Positions 22,890 through 36,400 of a DNA stretch of 64,000 nt are shown here, in pieces. Source of the DNA: Epiperipatus broadwayi (taxonomy: Eukaryota; Onychophora; Udeonychophora; Euonychophora; Peripatidae); NCBI GenBank assembly GCA_028023455.1, contig JAQFVV010006216.1:5412877-5476876 (forward strand), written 5' to 3'. Numbering within the stretch: the first letter of the stretch is position 1; each line of letters opens with the position of its first letter. The notes under the pieces were generated by a model that was not told the DNA's origin, did not search any database, and worked only from the letters and a program-made list of their open reading frames with translations. A program made the position numbers and the translations under genes.

Positions 22890-25800
22890 TTGACACCCCA
22901 GAAAGACAACCAATGGAGGGTGTGGCTGTGATAGAAGATGATAGTTCGGTTGTGCAAGTGCCTGAGAAGTAAAAACTAGCAGCAGTTGCATGTACATTAC
23001 AAATCTTTCTAGCAATAATGAATCAAATGATCAGAAGAAATAATCAAATGAAAAAAGAAAATGATAGAAGGAATAGAAAAATAAAAGAAATGCTAGCAGC
23101 AATAAATCAAAATTTTAAAAAAATGCAGGCAGAAATCAAAGAAATGCATAATAAAGTGTTTACAAATCAAGAAGATATGCATAATAAACTGGATAGAAAT
23201 CAAAAACAAACTAAAATGTATATTCAAATGAAAGAAAAATGACAAAGAGTTGAAAATAATGTAATTACTCTGAAAGAAGAGATGATAAAGCAAATAGATG
23301 AACAAGCTTAGAGAAAATATTTGTTAAGGTCCATGAAGCCATTAGAACCTAGTAAGATAATGTGCAAGATACAGTTTTAATCCTGGGAGAAAGATTACAG
23401 AGGCTGGAGGTGAAAGATGAATAAAAGATAAGGATATTTCCAAAAGAGGATTCTTCATTAAACAAATGGCTGTCACTATAAATGACAGAAAAGCAGATTA
23501 TGATAAATTAAAAAAGTCTGTGCAAATGTAACACTATGGATAAAATGGTTCAAGAAAAAAAGGTACATTAGTTAAAAGGCAACATGGACTTGGTAAAAAT
23601 ATAAAAAGTATTAATCAATTTTTGAAAATAGAAACTAGAGGCAATGCAGGAGACAACAACCGAATATAAAAAGCTATATTGAGGTGAATCTTCTAATTAC
23701 AAATAAGCAAATAGCTGTTGCATATAACAATCTTAATGGTCCAGCTAAGGAATGGTGGTATTCCCTCTTATTGGTTCAGCTAAGGAATAGTGGAATTTGC
23801 TGATAAAAAAACAACTACTTAACCAGAATATAAAAAACAGATCTTAAGTAACTTTTGGTCAGAAGAGAGAAAGTGATAAAATATGAGATCATGCAAGATA
23901 AATTTCAGATAAAAGAGTATGAAACCTATACACAATTCTTTAGAAGACAGGTCACCAGATTATGAATATTGTCTGCATGTGGGATCACTAAAAGTCAGTA
24001 AAAATAAGGCCCAATTTACCTTTCAGGATTGAGCAAATGATTATGGGTACTGACAAAGATTGAAGAGGTGGCAGATTTCTTGAATGCTGCAGATGTTAGG
24101 TATCACCTTCAGTGTAAAGAAAGCAAACTTCCTATGGTAGCATAACCATTTAAGAAAGGTGATTCATCCATTGGTAGCAACAAGTTATCATAATCCAAGA
24201 TATCTACTTTATAGAAGTGAGCAGAGAACTAAAATAAATTATGAAACAAATAGAACTGAGATGAGACCATGCTCAAGGAGTCTGCCTGAATCACACATAA
24301 AAGTTCCTAAGCAATTACCATTTTTATCTCTAGTTCAATGTACAAGTGAGATACCTACAAAAAATGGAAAACAGATCGAAAGAGGCAGGTCCAGACAAAA
24401 AAGAATTTCTTGTGAGCTTAAAGCACTAACAATATTCAAGGTGAGGAGGAAATCAAAGTGATGTAAGTGGTTACCAACCCCATTTCCACATAGAGCTTAT
24501 TTTGCAAGGTGTGAAAGCTGATATTAAATAAAAAATTTTTTTGCTCCCTGTTGACTCAAAATTTATTCAAGAATTAATGATTTTGGGGAAAAAAATTGTT
24601 TTTTTTTTTAATAAATGAGTATCTTATTTTAAACATTATTTAACAAAAGTATCAAGAAATAACTATATAAAATTATTATTGATAGTAGTGTAATTTGGAG
24701 AAGAGAAATGGAATATTTCATTCCCTTTCACTCTTCTTGGTGAAAAAAAGGATGCAAAAGCTATATTGGCCATGCCAAAATTACATTAGTATATTTTCAA
24801 AAAATAATATATTTATTTTATTAATCTCCCATTTTGTTAAAAATAAAATGTTAAATTTATTGTAAAGATGATCCAAAAAACTTTTATAAAAATACACCTA
24901 AAGTGTTGATATGTAAATCGAGAAAATATTAATTTTTTTTTTTCATTCTCTCTCCTACCCTTCTTTGAACAGAAAAAGAAAGTAAAATAAATTATCTTTC
25001 AAATAATTTTTTTATAAACATAAGTGAAAATAATTTTTTAAATTTACTTAAAGAGATGAAAACATTCTTTGTACTATGGTTTGCATGGAAGATGAAGGAC
25101 TAAGTTAAATAGCTTGTTGGTATCTACATTGGTGCAATTGTCTAATCTACATTCCTTATCAACTGGTTTCAAACTACTATAGGTAAAAGCAACATTGTAA
25201 ATGGATTGCTAGAAGAAATGATATGAATGCCTTATATAATTACTTTTAATGTTTCACTTAATGATATAGAAAGGAAAAATATTTAAGAGAAGAAAAGACT
25301 TTCCAGATAGCAGTATTGTAAAGCCAGAACTTTTAATACTTTGATATTGCTTGCCATTTATGAATTTTCAGGATAAATAAAGAATAGTTACACACTTTTA
25401 GAAAAATTAAAAAATGAAAACCATTTTCAAACTTGTTAAAAATATATTTTTTTATTCATAAAGGAACTATAGAAATATATTTAAGCTTGAATTCTTTAGA
25501 GTACAAACTGTATAATAATCCATAATAATAAGTATTTAAAATTAGTTCCAGAAAAGCTATCTAGAAATAAATGATACTTTTTTTATATGAAAAGTTATCA
25601 CTGAAAATTATAAACAAAGAAGGCATTTGAACTTTTATTGTAATCTTCGATACTTATACTCAAGAAAGGAAATTCCTAAAGAACATTCCAGTAATTTATT
25701 CTATTACTTATTGATTTATTATTTTATTTTTCTCATGAATAAATTATTTCTTTATTTACAAACTTATCAATTATTTCTTCCATTCATTACAATAATGGTG

Positions 25801-26107
25801 GAATAAAATGTTTTATTTTCTGAAAAACACACAAATTAATTATATTAAGTTAGCATACTGCTATATTACTTTTAGGTGGTATATAACAAACTAATAAATT
25901 AAAAGCAATAAATACTACATACATGACCCAAAGAATAATCCCCTCATAGTCTGAGAACATGCTCTGATGAGTCATTTGGAATGTACAGTGGCAAAAGTGA
26001 ATATCCATATGAAGAAAAAGTTCTAGATAAATAGCTCCTAACCTCATATTATTTTACTTGTATATTCTACTGCTCCTTATGTTGACAAAATAACCATTAC
26101 ATAAATT
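22890..26107 (+). mobile_element. Retroelement gag unit, copy A of a tandem pair
   Basis: Copy A starts near CAACCAATGGAGGGTG. A Lys/Glu/Gln-rich frame (23018-23242, MNQMIRRNNQMKKEN...) predicts a coiled coil typical of gag N-termini. A later broken frame near 23690-23760 reads IAVAYNNLNGPAKEWW, the 'A-x-x-L-x-G-x-A-x-x-W' block of LTR-retroelement capsid proteins. Stops and frameshifts disrupt it throughout. A non-coding tail of about 1.4 kb follows (24650-26107), also shared with copy B. I see no protease, polymerase or integrase. No LTRs were recognised, so the element class is uncertain. Confidence 0.6.
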
Positions 26108-26439
26108 TGCACTGACAGTGTGGTGGCATTGAATATTTTCTGATAAAGAAAATGGTATCTATACATAAAGTGGTATTAACAATGTTTGAAGCCTCAAATA
26201 TCTTATTCTGATAAAGATGTATGTGATGTATATATATGCATAAAATAATAGGAGACATTCATTTGGATTTTAAAAAGAAGGGAAAATTGAGATGGCATTG
26301 TACTTAGATAAAACTGATGTTGCTATTAATCAATAGAATAAAAGGAAAAAAGAATAAATTGAAAATTGCTAGACTTTTATTGACACTAATGTTAAAACAA
26401 TTAACGAAGAAAAAGTGAACAACAAGTAAGTATGGAGTC
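26108..26439. other. Spacer between the two tandem gag units
   Basis: About 330 bases of AT-rich sequence separate the end of copy A from the start of copy B. I found no counterpart for it at the outer edges of the pair and no coding signal. Confidence 0.5.
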
Positions 26440-29400
26440 ATTTGGTACTGCAGGTCAACCAATGGAAGCTGAGATTGATAAAAAAAGATAGTTCAGATGT
26501 GCAAGTGCCTAAGGATTAAAAGCCAGCAGCAGTCACACACACATTAGAAATCTTTCCAGCAGTAATGAATCAAATGAAAGATAATGATAAAAGGAATAGA
26601 AAAATGAAAAGAAGAAAATGCTAGCAGCAATAAACCAAATCAAGAAAAAATGCAGGTAGAAATCAAATAAATGCATAATAAAATGGATAAAAATCAACAA
26701 GAAATGCATAATAAACTGAATAGAAATCAAAAAGAAAGGAAAGAAGCATATGTTCAAAGAAAAGAAATGAAAGAAAAATTAGAGTAAAAAATAATATAAT
26801 TACACTGGAGGAAGACAATAAAGCAAATAGATGAACAAGTTCATAGAGAAAATTCTGTATGCATCCAGAATATAATCCATTCAGCCATTAGACCCTACCA
26901 AGATAATGTACAAGATAGTAAAGGCTGGAGGTGAAAAATGAGAATAAGGACACTTCCAAAAGAGAATTCTTCATTAAAAAAAATAGTTGTTACTATAAAT
27001 GACATAAAAGCAGAATATGATAAATTGAGACTGTACAACAGTACAAAGAAAATAAATGTCACACTATGGATATAATGGTTCAGAAAATAAAAGAAGCTAC
27101 ATTAAACTGCAATATGGGCTTGATGAAAATAAAAAAAGCATTAATCAATTTTTGAAGATAGGAACATTTAGAGGCAGTGCAGAAGATACAAACTGAGCAT
27201 CTAGAAAGCTATTTTGAGCTGAATCTATTAGTTAAATAAAAGTAGCCATTGCATATAACAATCTAAATGGACCAGCAAAGGAATGGTGGAATTCATTGAT
27301 AAGAAAATTTACTTATCCAGAATATAAAAAAATAGATCTTTAATAACTTTTTATCAGAAAACAGGAAGCGATGAAATACTGGATCACGCAAGAGAAATTT
27401 CAGATAAAAGAGCATGGAACCTATACAGTTCTTTAGAAAACAAGTTGTTGCATTATGAACATTGTTCGCATGTGGGATTACTGAAAGTCAAATAATAAGG
27501 CTAACAAGGAACAATTTATCATTTAGGATTGAGCAAGTGGTTATTATACTGAGACTATTGAAGAGGTGGTGGATTTCTTGAATGCTGTAGATGAGTTATC
27601 ACAATCAGAGTGAAGGAAGCAAACTTCCTATGGCAGCCCAACTGTCATTTAAGAAAGGTGGTGTATCCATTGGTAACATCAAGGTTGACATAATCTAACC
27701 CTAGCAACTTTATAGAAGTGAGCAGAGAACTAAAATAAATTATGAAACTAACAGAAGAGATGAGACCAAGCTCAAGAAGTCAGTCTGAATTAGACAAAAA
27801 AGTTCCTAAGAAGTAATGACCTATTTATCTCCCAATATGCAAGTGAGACACCTTCAAAAAAGGGATAGAAAGAGGCAGACTCTGACAGAAGAGAATTTCA
27901 TATCAACCTAAAGCAACTGACAATTCCAACATGAGGGAAAAACTGAAGTAAGAGGTTACCAATCCCATCTTCACTTATGAGTTTATTTCACAAAATGTGA
28001 AAGCTAATATTAAAGAAAGATAAAGAATGGCTTGCTCCATTGACTCAAGATTTATTCAAGGATTAATAATTTTGGAAGAATAAGTGTTTTTTTCTTTTAA
28101 TAAAGAATATCTTTTATTTTAAAAATTATTTGACAAAAATGTCAAGAAATAACTATAAAATTATTATTGATATTTTGATTCAAAAAGAGAAATGGTATAT
28201 TTCAGTCCCATTCTCTCTTCTTGGTGAGAGGATATGTGTAAGTTATATTGGCCATGCCAAAATTATATTATTGTATTTTCAAAAAATATTTATTTTATTA
28301 ACTTCCACTTTTGTTAAAAATAAAATATTAAATTTATTGTGGAGATGACCCCAAAAAGCTTTATAAAAATAGTAATATATAAATCAAGTGGAAAAATATT
28401 AAAATATTTTTTTTCATTCTCTTCTTTAAAGTAAAAAAAAGAAAGCAAAATAATTTACCAAAAAATCCTTTATGTATACTGTATATATAAAAATTGAAAA
28501 TTATTTTTTTAAAATTTACTTAAAGAGATGGAGATTCTTTGTACTAAGGTTTGCATGAAACATAAAGTGCTAAGTTAAAATAGCTTGTTGGTTTCTACCC
28601 TAGTGCAAATGTCTAATCTACATTTCATATCAATTGTTTTTACTAATGGTACAAGCAACTTTGTAAATGGATTGCTAGAAGAAATAAGGATATGAATGCC
28701 TTATGTAATTACCTTCAATGATTCACTTAATGATACATAAAGGAAGGAAAATATTTAAGAGAAGACTTTCCACATAGTGGTAAGATATTTTAAAGCCAAA
28801 ACTTTTAATGATTTGATATTGCTTATTATTTATTAATATTCAGGATAAATAAAGAATAGTTACAAACTTTTAGAAAAATTAACTTATTAAAAATATTTTC
28901 TTATTCTATAGAAATATAATATTTGGACTTGAATTCTTTAGAGGACAAACTTATAACAATCTGTAATAATAAGTGTTTAAAATTATTTCCAGAAAAGCTA
29001 TCTAGAAATAAATGAAGATAATTTTTTATGTGAAAATTTATCACTAAAATTATAAAGGCATTTGAACTTTTATTGTTATGGTTTATTCTATTACTTATTG
29101 ATTTATTATTTTATTTGTCTCATTAATAAATTCTTTTTTATAAACTTATCAAATGTTATTTCATGCATTCATTACAGTAATAGTGGAATAAAATATTTTA
29201 TTTTTTGAAAACACAAATTAATTATATTAAGTTAGCATAATGCTATATTACTTTTAGCTTATATATAACACTTGTTAATAAAATAAAAGCAATAAATACT
29301 ATATATATATGACTCATAGAATACTCTCTCTCATAGCTCTAAGCACATGCTTTCTGATGAATTATATCTGCAATGTATAGTGGTGAAAGTAAAAATGAAT

Positions 29401-29480
29401 ATTCAAAGAATGAGTTCTAGATAAATAACTCCTAACCTCATATACTTCTACTTATTTTGACAAAATTACCATTACAATAT
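26440..29480 (+). mobile_element. Retroelement gag unit, copy B of a tandem pair
   Basis: This copy is collinear with copy A: CAACCAATGGAAGCTG, then the coiled-coil region (about 26565-26790), then the NNLNGPAKEWW block near 27260-27290. Next come a region rich in GAAGAGGTGG and TTCTTGAATGCTG, then the same 1.4 kb tail, including GATTGCTAGAAGAAAT and AGCAATAAATACTA blocks. It differs from copy A by numerous substitutions and small indels, and its coiled-coil frame is interrupted. The shared non-coding tail shows that duplication involved the whole 3 kb unit and not gag alone. Confidence 0.6.
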
Positions 29481-29814
29481 ATACCACTTGGCTATCCTGA
29501 ACTCTTTATTCTCAATAAATTAAAACGATGATCACCAAACCACATATTACATTGCAAAGATCATATTAATGGATTCTAAAAGAATGGTAGGTTATATTTC
29601 GTAATCATCAAAAATTTAAACATCTGTGAAACAGTTGGGGCAAGACCCAATCATAAATGGTGATGAGCATACTGAAGGCATTACCAGTTTAAAAAATAAC
29701 TATTGATAATGTTGATTCCAGAATGCCATGTATAGCATCCTGATAGATATTGTACCACAATATATGCCATCCTGTTAAATGTGATCAAAAGTGTAGGTTT
29801 AAGTACAACTTTGA
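29481..29814. repeat. Flank carrying the left half of an inverted repeat pair
   Basis: Read on the minus strand, 29615-29720 contains GGAATCAACATTAT, TTTTTTAAACTGGTAATG and CTTCAGTATGCTCATCACC. A similar sequence lies on the plus strand at about 34155-34250. The pair brackets the old Gypsy element, suggesting an older inverted-repeat sequence that it inserted into or beside. Confidence 0.5.
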
Positions 29815-30405
29815 TGTAACAAAATAAATTTAGTTAATCTCAATAATAAAATAGGGAAAGAATAATAAGTAGAAAATGATTAGAAATTTTGTTAGACATC
29901 TTTAGTCTATTAATAATCTTCTGTGTCCATTTCTATATGCGCTCAGTAGATAACTATAATCTATCACAGTGCAAAAAAGACTGCATGCATCCATTTGGGT
30001 ATAACTGCAATATATATATATGTTAGAAACAGAAATCAATGATAAACTATATCACTATTATGCATTCAGTTGCTACTGTAATATGTGAATCATAATCATA
30101 TTTATTATGCTTCCTCACAGTTCATTATACTTCATTTCATCTTCACTCTCACTTCAATTCCCTTCATTACATACAAGCAAATCTTAGCGGGATTTTTTTG
30201 TTATACAGGAATCCATTTATGCATTATTCATTTGCATAATATACATTTAAATATATGATTGGCATATGCAGATTTTCTAGAATAGCTTAATAATAATAAT
30301 AATAATGAGATAATTTATTTATGTACTATCTGTAAGTATTACATAGTAAAATAAGTCTTTATTTACATTCATGTATATATATTATACACACACTCACAGT
30401 CCATT
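29815..30405 (-). repeat. 3' LTR of the old Gypsy element (approximate borders)
   Basis: This segment is collinear with 32931-33472. Shared blocks include AACAAAATAAATTTA, AGAAATTTTGTTAGACATCT (AGAAATTTCATTAGAAATCT in the other copy), AACTATATCACTATTATGCA, CTCACAGTTCATTATA, CTTCAATTCCCTTCATTACA and AGCTTAATAATAATAA. Divergence is substantial, with many substitutions and indels, which indicates an old insertion. Because the coding remnants lie on the minus strand, this is the 3' LTR. Confidence 0.7.
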
Positions 30406-30689
30406 CATACTGTAGAAATAATGCTCTTATATGCAATCCTCTAATTTTTCAGGTTTTTTAAATACATGAGCTCTTTGTATTTCTTCTTGTGAAGTTATAA
30501 TTCTTTTTTCTTATTGGAGCTCATTTAATGTAACACAATCTTCAGCTAGTTCAATAATTTGATACCTGATTGAATCATTTATTACAACTTAATCTATATC
30601 CACAATGTGGTCTTCCTTCTCAATAAAATTTTCATCATCTGCTGATTTAACATTAATACTATTTGCATCTGGAATCTCATTTTCATGAT

Positions 30690-31560
30690 TCTGTAAATGA
30701 TTTATATGTCTCTTTAATATCTTTCGATGATTTATTTGTATTAATCTAATTTGCCAAGATATTTCAATATTACTTCTGGTAGCTATTTATTTTTTAAAGT
30801 ATTGTATATCGAAAGACTTTCTCCAACTTTAAAATGTTCATAATCCACTGAGTATTTTAAATTTTCATTTGTAGTTGGCAATAATTTAGAAAGATGGATA
30901 CAGAATTTTCTGTGCATTAATAATTCAGGTTGATGTCTTATTAGTAGCTAGCTATACATAAAGTGCTGAACAAGCTTCCATGATATCCTTGTGGCAAGTT
31001 TTATTCAATGTAAATTTTAATTATTGAACTGCCTTCTCTGCAAAACCATCAGACTTGGCATGATAGGGTAGGGTAAATATGTCAGTGTATTCCTTTACCA
31101 CTTAGCTAATCCTTAAATTGCCGAGATGCAAAGTCAGTCTTGTCTGTTACAATAGTTTCAGGACAACCGTGGTTCACAGAGATCTCTTTCAGCACTCTCA
31201 GTACAAGTATTTTTGACAATTTTGTATTCCTTCTGCTGTGAATATGAGTTTATAACTAATAAAAATATATAGCCATTCATTGATCCAGCATGATCCAAAT
31301 GTAGGCATTTCCACAGATGACTTGGTTTAGGCTAAGACTCCAGCTTTTTTAGGCAGTAGATTAGTGATTGATTGGCACTGTATATATTTCTTCACTATTT
31401 GTTCTATTTCTTGGCTCAGCTTTGGCCATTACACATGATCTAGTGAAAGTTTTCATGTGAACAACTCCTAGATGACCTTGAAGTAAGATAAAAACATGTT
31501 TCAACATGAATAGGTCTTTAGCTTTGTGAAAGTTCAATAAACCAGGTTCAATGTTATTGC
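30690..31560 (-). pseudogene. Gypsy integrase remnant (old element)
   Basis: Minus-strand pieces appear in integrase order. GHLGVVHMKTF belongs to the His/Cys zinc-binding region, with IQCQ in place of the Cys pair. LDHAGSMNGYIFLLVINSYS near the first catalytic aspartate (about 31300-31240) follows. ETIVTDKTDFASRQFK around the second aspartate and PYHAKSDGFAEKAVQ around the catalytic glutamate (about 31070-31025) come next. Integrase joins element DNA to the host chromosome. Stops and frame changes leave it dead. C-terminal sequence including KYSVDYEHFKVGES continues to about 30830. Confidence 0.75.
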
Positions 31561-31569
31561 TGAAACTTT

Positions 31570-31660
31570 TTTTTCAAGAAAGCTCACAGAGTTTGATAGG
31601 ACTAAAAATGCTTGCAAATCTTTTACATTTTTAGGTAACACAGCATTTTTCATTGTTTTA
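31570..31660 (-). pseudogene. Scrap of the polymerase thumb/connection region
   Basis: The minus strand reads NVKDLQAFLVLSNSVSF, matching the 'NVKELQSFLGL' block just after the reverse transcriptase core of Gypsy polyproteins. It lies directly between the protease remnant and the integrase zinc region. The catalytic palm, including its paired-aspartate motif, and RNase H are absent from the space available. Confidence 0.55.
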
Positions 31661-31699
31661 CTTTGGTTTCAAATTGTGCACTCTTAATAATGTGTAAAT

Positions 31700-32020
31700 T
31701 TTCAACGAATGGAATCAGTTTCTCCCTAATAATGGGCTAGAATCTTTATTGATGATATAAGATGATAAAAATTTAATCTTAGAATTTAATTTCACAGGTA
31801 CGGTCACTTTTCTATGCATATTTTATTTCCATATATGCCTGTAGTGATGACATCAGTTTTCATGTGTGACAATTTCTTCTTACATCTATTACTAATTTTC
31901 ATACAGTCTTTACAAAATAACAAGACTCACTCTACTGTCTACTTAAATGGTGACTTTCTGCTCAAAAATTTTTACATTCATTACAATATGATCAATATTC
32001 GTGTCACTTAATTTATTTAT
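31700..32020 (-). pseudogene. Retropepsin-like protease remnant (old Gypsy element)
   Basis: On the minus strand, NVKIFEQKVT is followed by a degraded VDS block where the active-site D-S/T-G is expected. Further on VPVKLNSKIKF and DSSPLLGR occur, the latter being the second conserved block (LLGR-x-W). Stops split the pieces. The position between gag and polymerase remnants fits a Ty3/Gypsy polyprotein. Confidence 0.55.
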
Positions 32021-32078
32021 ACTATTTTTATTTCTTGTTCTCCCTCCCCCAGATTTATAGTCTGGCATTGTTTTTGTT

Positions 32079-32810
32079 TTAATCTTCCCTATTACAACAG
32101 GCAGCAGCTAGATGTCCTATTGTTTTACAAATATTGCATTTTTCACTTCTAAATCTGCATTTTATCTTTAAGTAGCCATTTTTTCTGCAACCATAACCTA
32201 TCAAAACATTTTTTGCACTCTTGCAGTCTGGTTTATCAGTATCCATTTGTTTAGAGTAGAAATTCCAAAGCATTATCTAACATAATTTCTTGTGTCAAGC
32301 ATTTTTCTATAGTGCAATTATAATTAAGGTCTAATTCACTTAATAATACTTTTCTAAAGTTATCACCTATCATTCCATATAATAGTTGTTTTAATAAGCT
32401 ATCATTTAGCTCTAGGCCATAATTACAATCCTTTGCTAGTATCCTCAGAGCTGTATCAGTTCTGATATTTTTCATGAGGTAATTACCTTATTTTCCTTGT
32501 AATCTCAATCATGCCATCCATTTAGTTATCATAGGTGTAAAATAAATATTTAATTTTTCCTTCAACTCCTGATATAAAACTTCTTCTAAGGCCTGGGGGT
32601 AGCCGAGTTGAACTGCTAATTACATCTTTCTCTATGAACTATATAAGCATAGACACTTATTTTATTATTGTCAATCTTATTTATGAGTATATATCTTTCA
32701 ATATGATCCTCATAACTCTTCCATGACACAGCATTATCCATATCAAATTCACAAATGTTGCTGCTTAGTGATGCCATTTTTCTAGTTCTATTAATCCACA
32801 CAGAGATTTA
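32079..32810 (-). pseudogene. Gypsy gag and zinc-knuckle remnant (old element)
   Basis: Three minus-strand frames form a broken gag. The first, 32616-32801, holds SWKSYEDHIERYI, a typical gag N-terminal block. The second, 32251-32475, holds LNDSLLKQLLYGMIGDNFRKVLL, resembling the capsid block before the zinc knuckle. The third, 32079-32273, holds CNICKTIGHLAAAC, a perfect CX2CX4HX4C knuckle, preceded by a poorer one. Gag packages element RNA in a cytoplasmic particle. The breaks between frames make it non-functional. Confidence 0.75.
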
Positions 32811-32930
32811 TAGTAACTGTGCTATTATGCTATTGTTGGCATAGATCTTCAACTTGCATCATTCTGCTATAATATGAGGATATAAGTTTAATACCAGTCA
32901 GAAAACATCAGTAATTTTTTAAAAAAAACT

Positions 32931-33472
32931 TGGGGAGAACAAAATAAATTTATTTAATATCAATAACAAAGTAAAAAAGAATAACAAGTAGAAAACAATT
33001 AGAAATTTCATTAGAAATCTCTATAGTCTATTAATAATATTCTGCATGTGTGTCAGTTTCTACATGGGCTCGTAAATATAATCTACTGCAGTACATCTTA
33101 TTAAAAAAAATTAACTGCAATATACATATATGTTAGGTACAGAAATCATTTATAAACTATATCACTATTATGCAGACAATCAGCGGCTACTGTACTATGC
33201 AAATCACACTCACATTTATTACATTTCCTCACAGTTCATTATATTTCATTTCACCTTCATAGAACTTCAATTCCCTTCATTACATATACATAAATCTTAG
33301 TTGGTTTTTTTAATACAAGAGTCCATTTATGCATACATTTAAATATATGATTGACATATGCAATTTTCTACAATAGCTTAATAATAATAATGAGATAATT
33401 TATTCATATACTATATTTGCATAGTAAAATAATAATCTTTATTTACATTAACATATATTATACATGCAGACA
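32931..33472 (-). repeat. 5' LTR of the old Gypsy element (approximate borders)
   Basis: Partner of the segment at 29815-30405, in direct orientation with the same order of blocks. A primer-binding site next to it could not be recognised. No target-site duplication was found, consistent with age. The outer edge near 33472 is placed where similarity to the other LTR ends. Confidence 0.65.
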
Positions 33473-36400
33473 TCAAATGTTAAATTTTTTATTAATAATT
33501 AAAATTTATTTAATTGTTCAGTGTTTAGAGTTAATACTAATTTAGTTACTCTGAAAATATACATTTGTTTGATCAGAATATGATTTATGTTTTATCTAGT
33601 TTTCTCAATGAAGAAATTGATTTATGTATTTTTTTATTAATATTTACTTATTATTATTTATTCAATTAGATTATTCATACATTGATCAGGCATATAGATT
33701 AATGTAATATTAATTTAAATTAACAATAGAATATAATATGAGTTATTAAAGATCATTACCTAGAAGGATAAATTTTCATGCTTTATTCAATGATGATACT
33801 CTCAATTTTGGAACAGAATTATTTGAGGAAGTGTGTTGGTACAATACATAGTTGTTACGTAGAATAAAACTATTGTTGAATTTTGTATTTTATTTTTATT
33901 TCTCATTAATGTATTTCACCACTTTAACAGAGGTTTAAATTAACAGTGCAATATTATGAATGAGTTTCATGAATGCCAAGATATGACTTTATGAGATGAC
34001 CACTAAATGGATATATTCAAACCTGGGTTATAAGTGATATTGATGTAGAGTGTGACCAGCCCAAACCAATAAATGTTTTAATAATCTCAATAGTATACTA
34101 AATAGTATGCAGGCAATAATGGCATAACCATACGATGAGCAGGAAATAATACTGTTGTGGAGTCAACATTATAAGCAACAGATTTTTTAAAACAGGTAAT
34201 ATCCTTCAGTATGCTCATGATCAATTATGATTGAGTCAATTAAGTGTGGTAAGTAACTCCACACTGTTAGACATAGCATCCAGTAACAATATACACACAT
34301 AAAATCTAATTAATCTTTAAAATAGCTTTAAAAGAATTAGTTACTACTTGAAACTGTTTTCCACTATCATTTTCAAATAAGTAAATATATCATATGAAAA
34401 CCCTTAAATATTGTATTATCATTCTGAATTTTCCAAGATTACTGTGGTTGCATAAACCTTAATAGACTATCTAACCAGGTAAAACTATTGTTAGATTAAT
34501 GAGAATAAATAATTGGTCAATTTTTCTGAAAATTAAATGACATTTAATCATTATAACAATAAAATTCTTAACACAATAAATATCATTTAACTAGACAGCC
34601 TTTTACTTTTTTCTGTCTTCAGATTGGATTTGATCAACTCTCATCAAAACTGAATTCCAAAACTGTATTCAATAGAATAAATCATAAAAGTAAAAGGACA
34701 TTGTTTCTTACCTTTTATTGGGTAATAAATTTTGCTAAATATAATCATATTTCATTAGCTTCTACTGGACTGTGTCAGAATGGCACTCTTTAACAAATCC
34801 TTTTTTTTTTTTTTTGCCTAGATAAAAAAGCCTTGGATTGTAAAGCTAGATGTATCATTTCAATAATAATATATCTTGCTTTTGTAATGTTATATTCTGA
34901 TAAAAAGATTTATGGAATAGGATTGACTGCATCATACATGAAACTAAATTAGTTTTCAAAAACAAAACAAAGATATGAATCACCATAAAGTCCTGTTGGA
35001 ATAATGAAAATTTAAGTGATTTTAAACAAATGGACTATTTTTATCATCTCAGAAGCAAAATAAACTTACTAGAAGTGCAAAATAACTCACTTATAATAAG
35101 CATCTAATGTTTTACTTTTTCCCCAGCTTTCTGAAATGTCAAAATATATTAAATTCATCGTACTGAAGTCAGAATTTACTTTGCAATATGATCTGTTCCA
35201 TTAATATTAAGGATTGCAATATGTTTTAATATTGCAGCCTATGATGTAAACCTAGCTTAAAATATTGTGGATACATAGATTCATAAAAGATATTCATCAA
35301 AATGTAGTAACACTAATATTTCAGTCAATTAAATTGTATATAATCTCACTCCATTTCCCAACATTCTATTGTAAGGAGGGTATATTCTGCTGTCTTTATC
35401 CTTTATATTTATCACTATTACTCTACTCATGTCAGAATAGTATTAATATAAAATTAAGTAGTAATTATCACAGATAATGTAAGTTAGCACTTCAAACTGC
35501 TTAGAATGCAATCATAAATTATGTACCTTGTTATGAAAATTCACATGAATAAACATTTCAGAAAGCATATTGTATCTTCAATGATTTCAACATATTGTAA
35601 GAAAGCTAAAGGTATTTTCATTATATTGATAATATTTATACATCTAGTTATTGATGTTATTTTCTTACAATAAATTCAAAACTGTAAAAAGATAAAGACT
35701 AAACTGTGATTAAAATTTGAAAAAAATAAATACAATAACGGCAAAAATGTTAACAAAGTATGGTGTCTGGAATAGGATCATTTCAAAAGGATGAACGCAG
35801 GTCAAGAATAGAAGTGAATATAATCTTGTAAGTGAACAGCAGATATCAATTAGACTTTGTGAAAAACAATTAAGTTCTTATCCAAGAAATTATTGTTATT
35901 AGATGGATCAACTTGACTCCTGATGATCATATGAACATTATTTCTCCAATAATTAAATAATAAATTAGATGGAAAAAATTGAAAAAAATTCGTGCTTAGA
36001 ATTTAAGCTTAAATATGAACATCAGATAACCTCAAAGATATTTCTGGGTAACTTAAGACTGAATTAAAAATTTTAAAAAAGCAAAAACAAAAATGCAGAT
36101 GACTTTTGAACTGAAAAAATGATCTACTCACATTTAGAAGCTTTTTGTATAAAATAATCACATGGATATCATTACAGAATAGTCATATTTATCTCCAAAT
36201 CAAGATTCAAAAAGTTACAATATGTGTAAACTACAAGTGAAATACCAACAACCTACAAAACATGGGAGCTTTTTGACCTGGTTAGATGCAAAAAAAAACT
36301 ATGTGGAAGACAAAAAAATCACTGAAGATAAAGCTACCTTTTTTTTTTTTTTTTATAGTAATAACAATGAAATGGATACTTAAGTTACAGAATTAATTAT

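Noticed and set aside
30291-30306. TAA repeats near LTR sequence considered as a CRISPR or satellite array
   Set aside because: It is a short microsatellite within the LTR and not a spaced repeat array.
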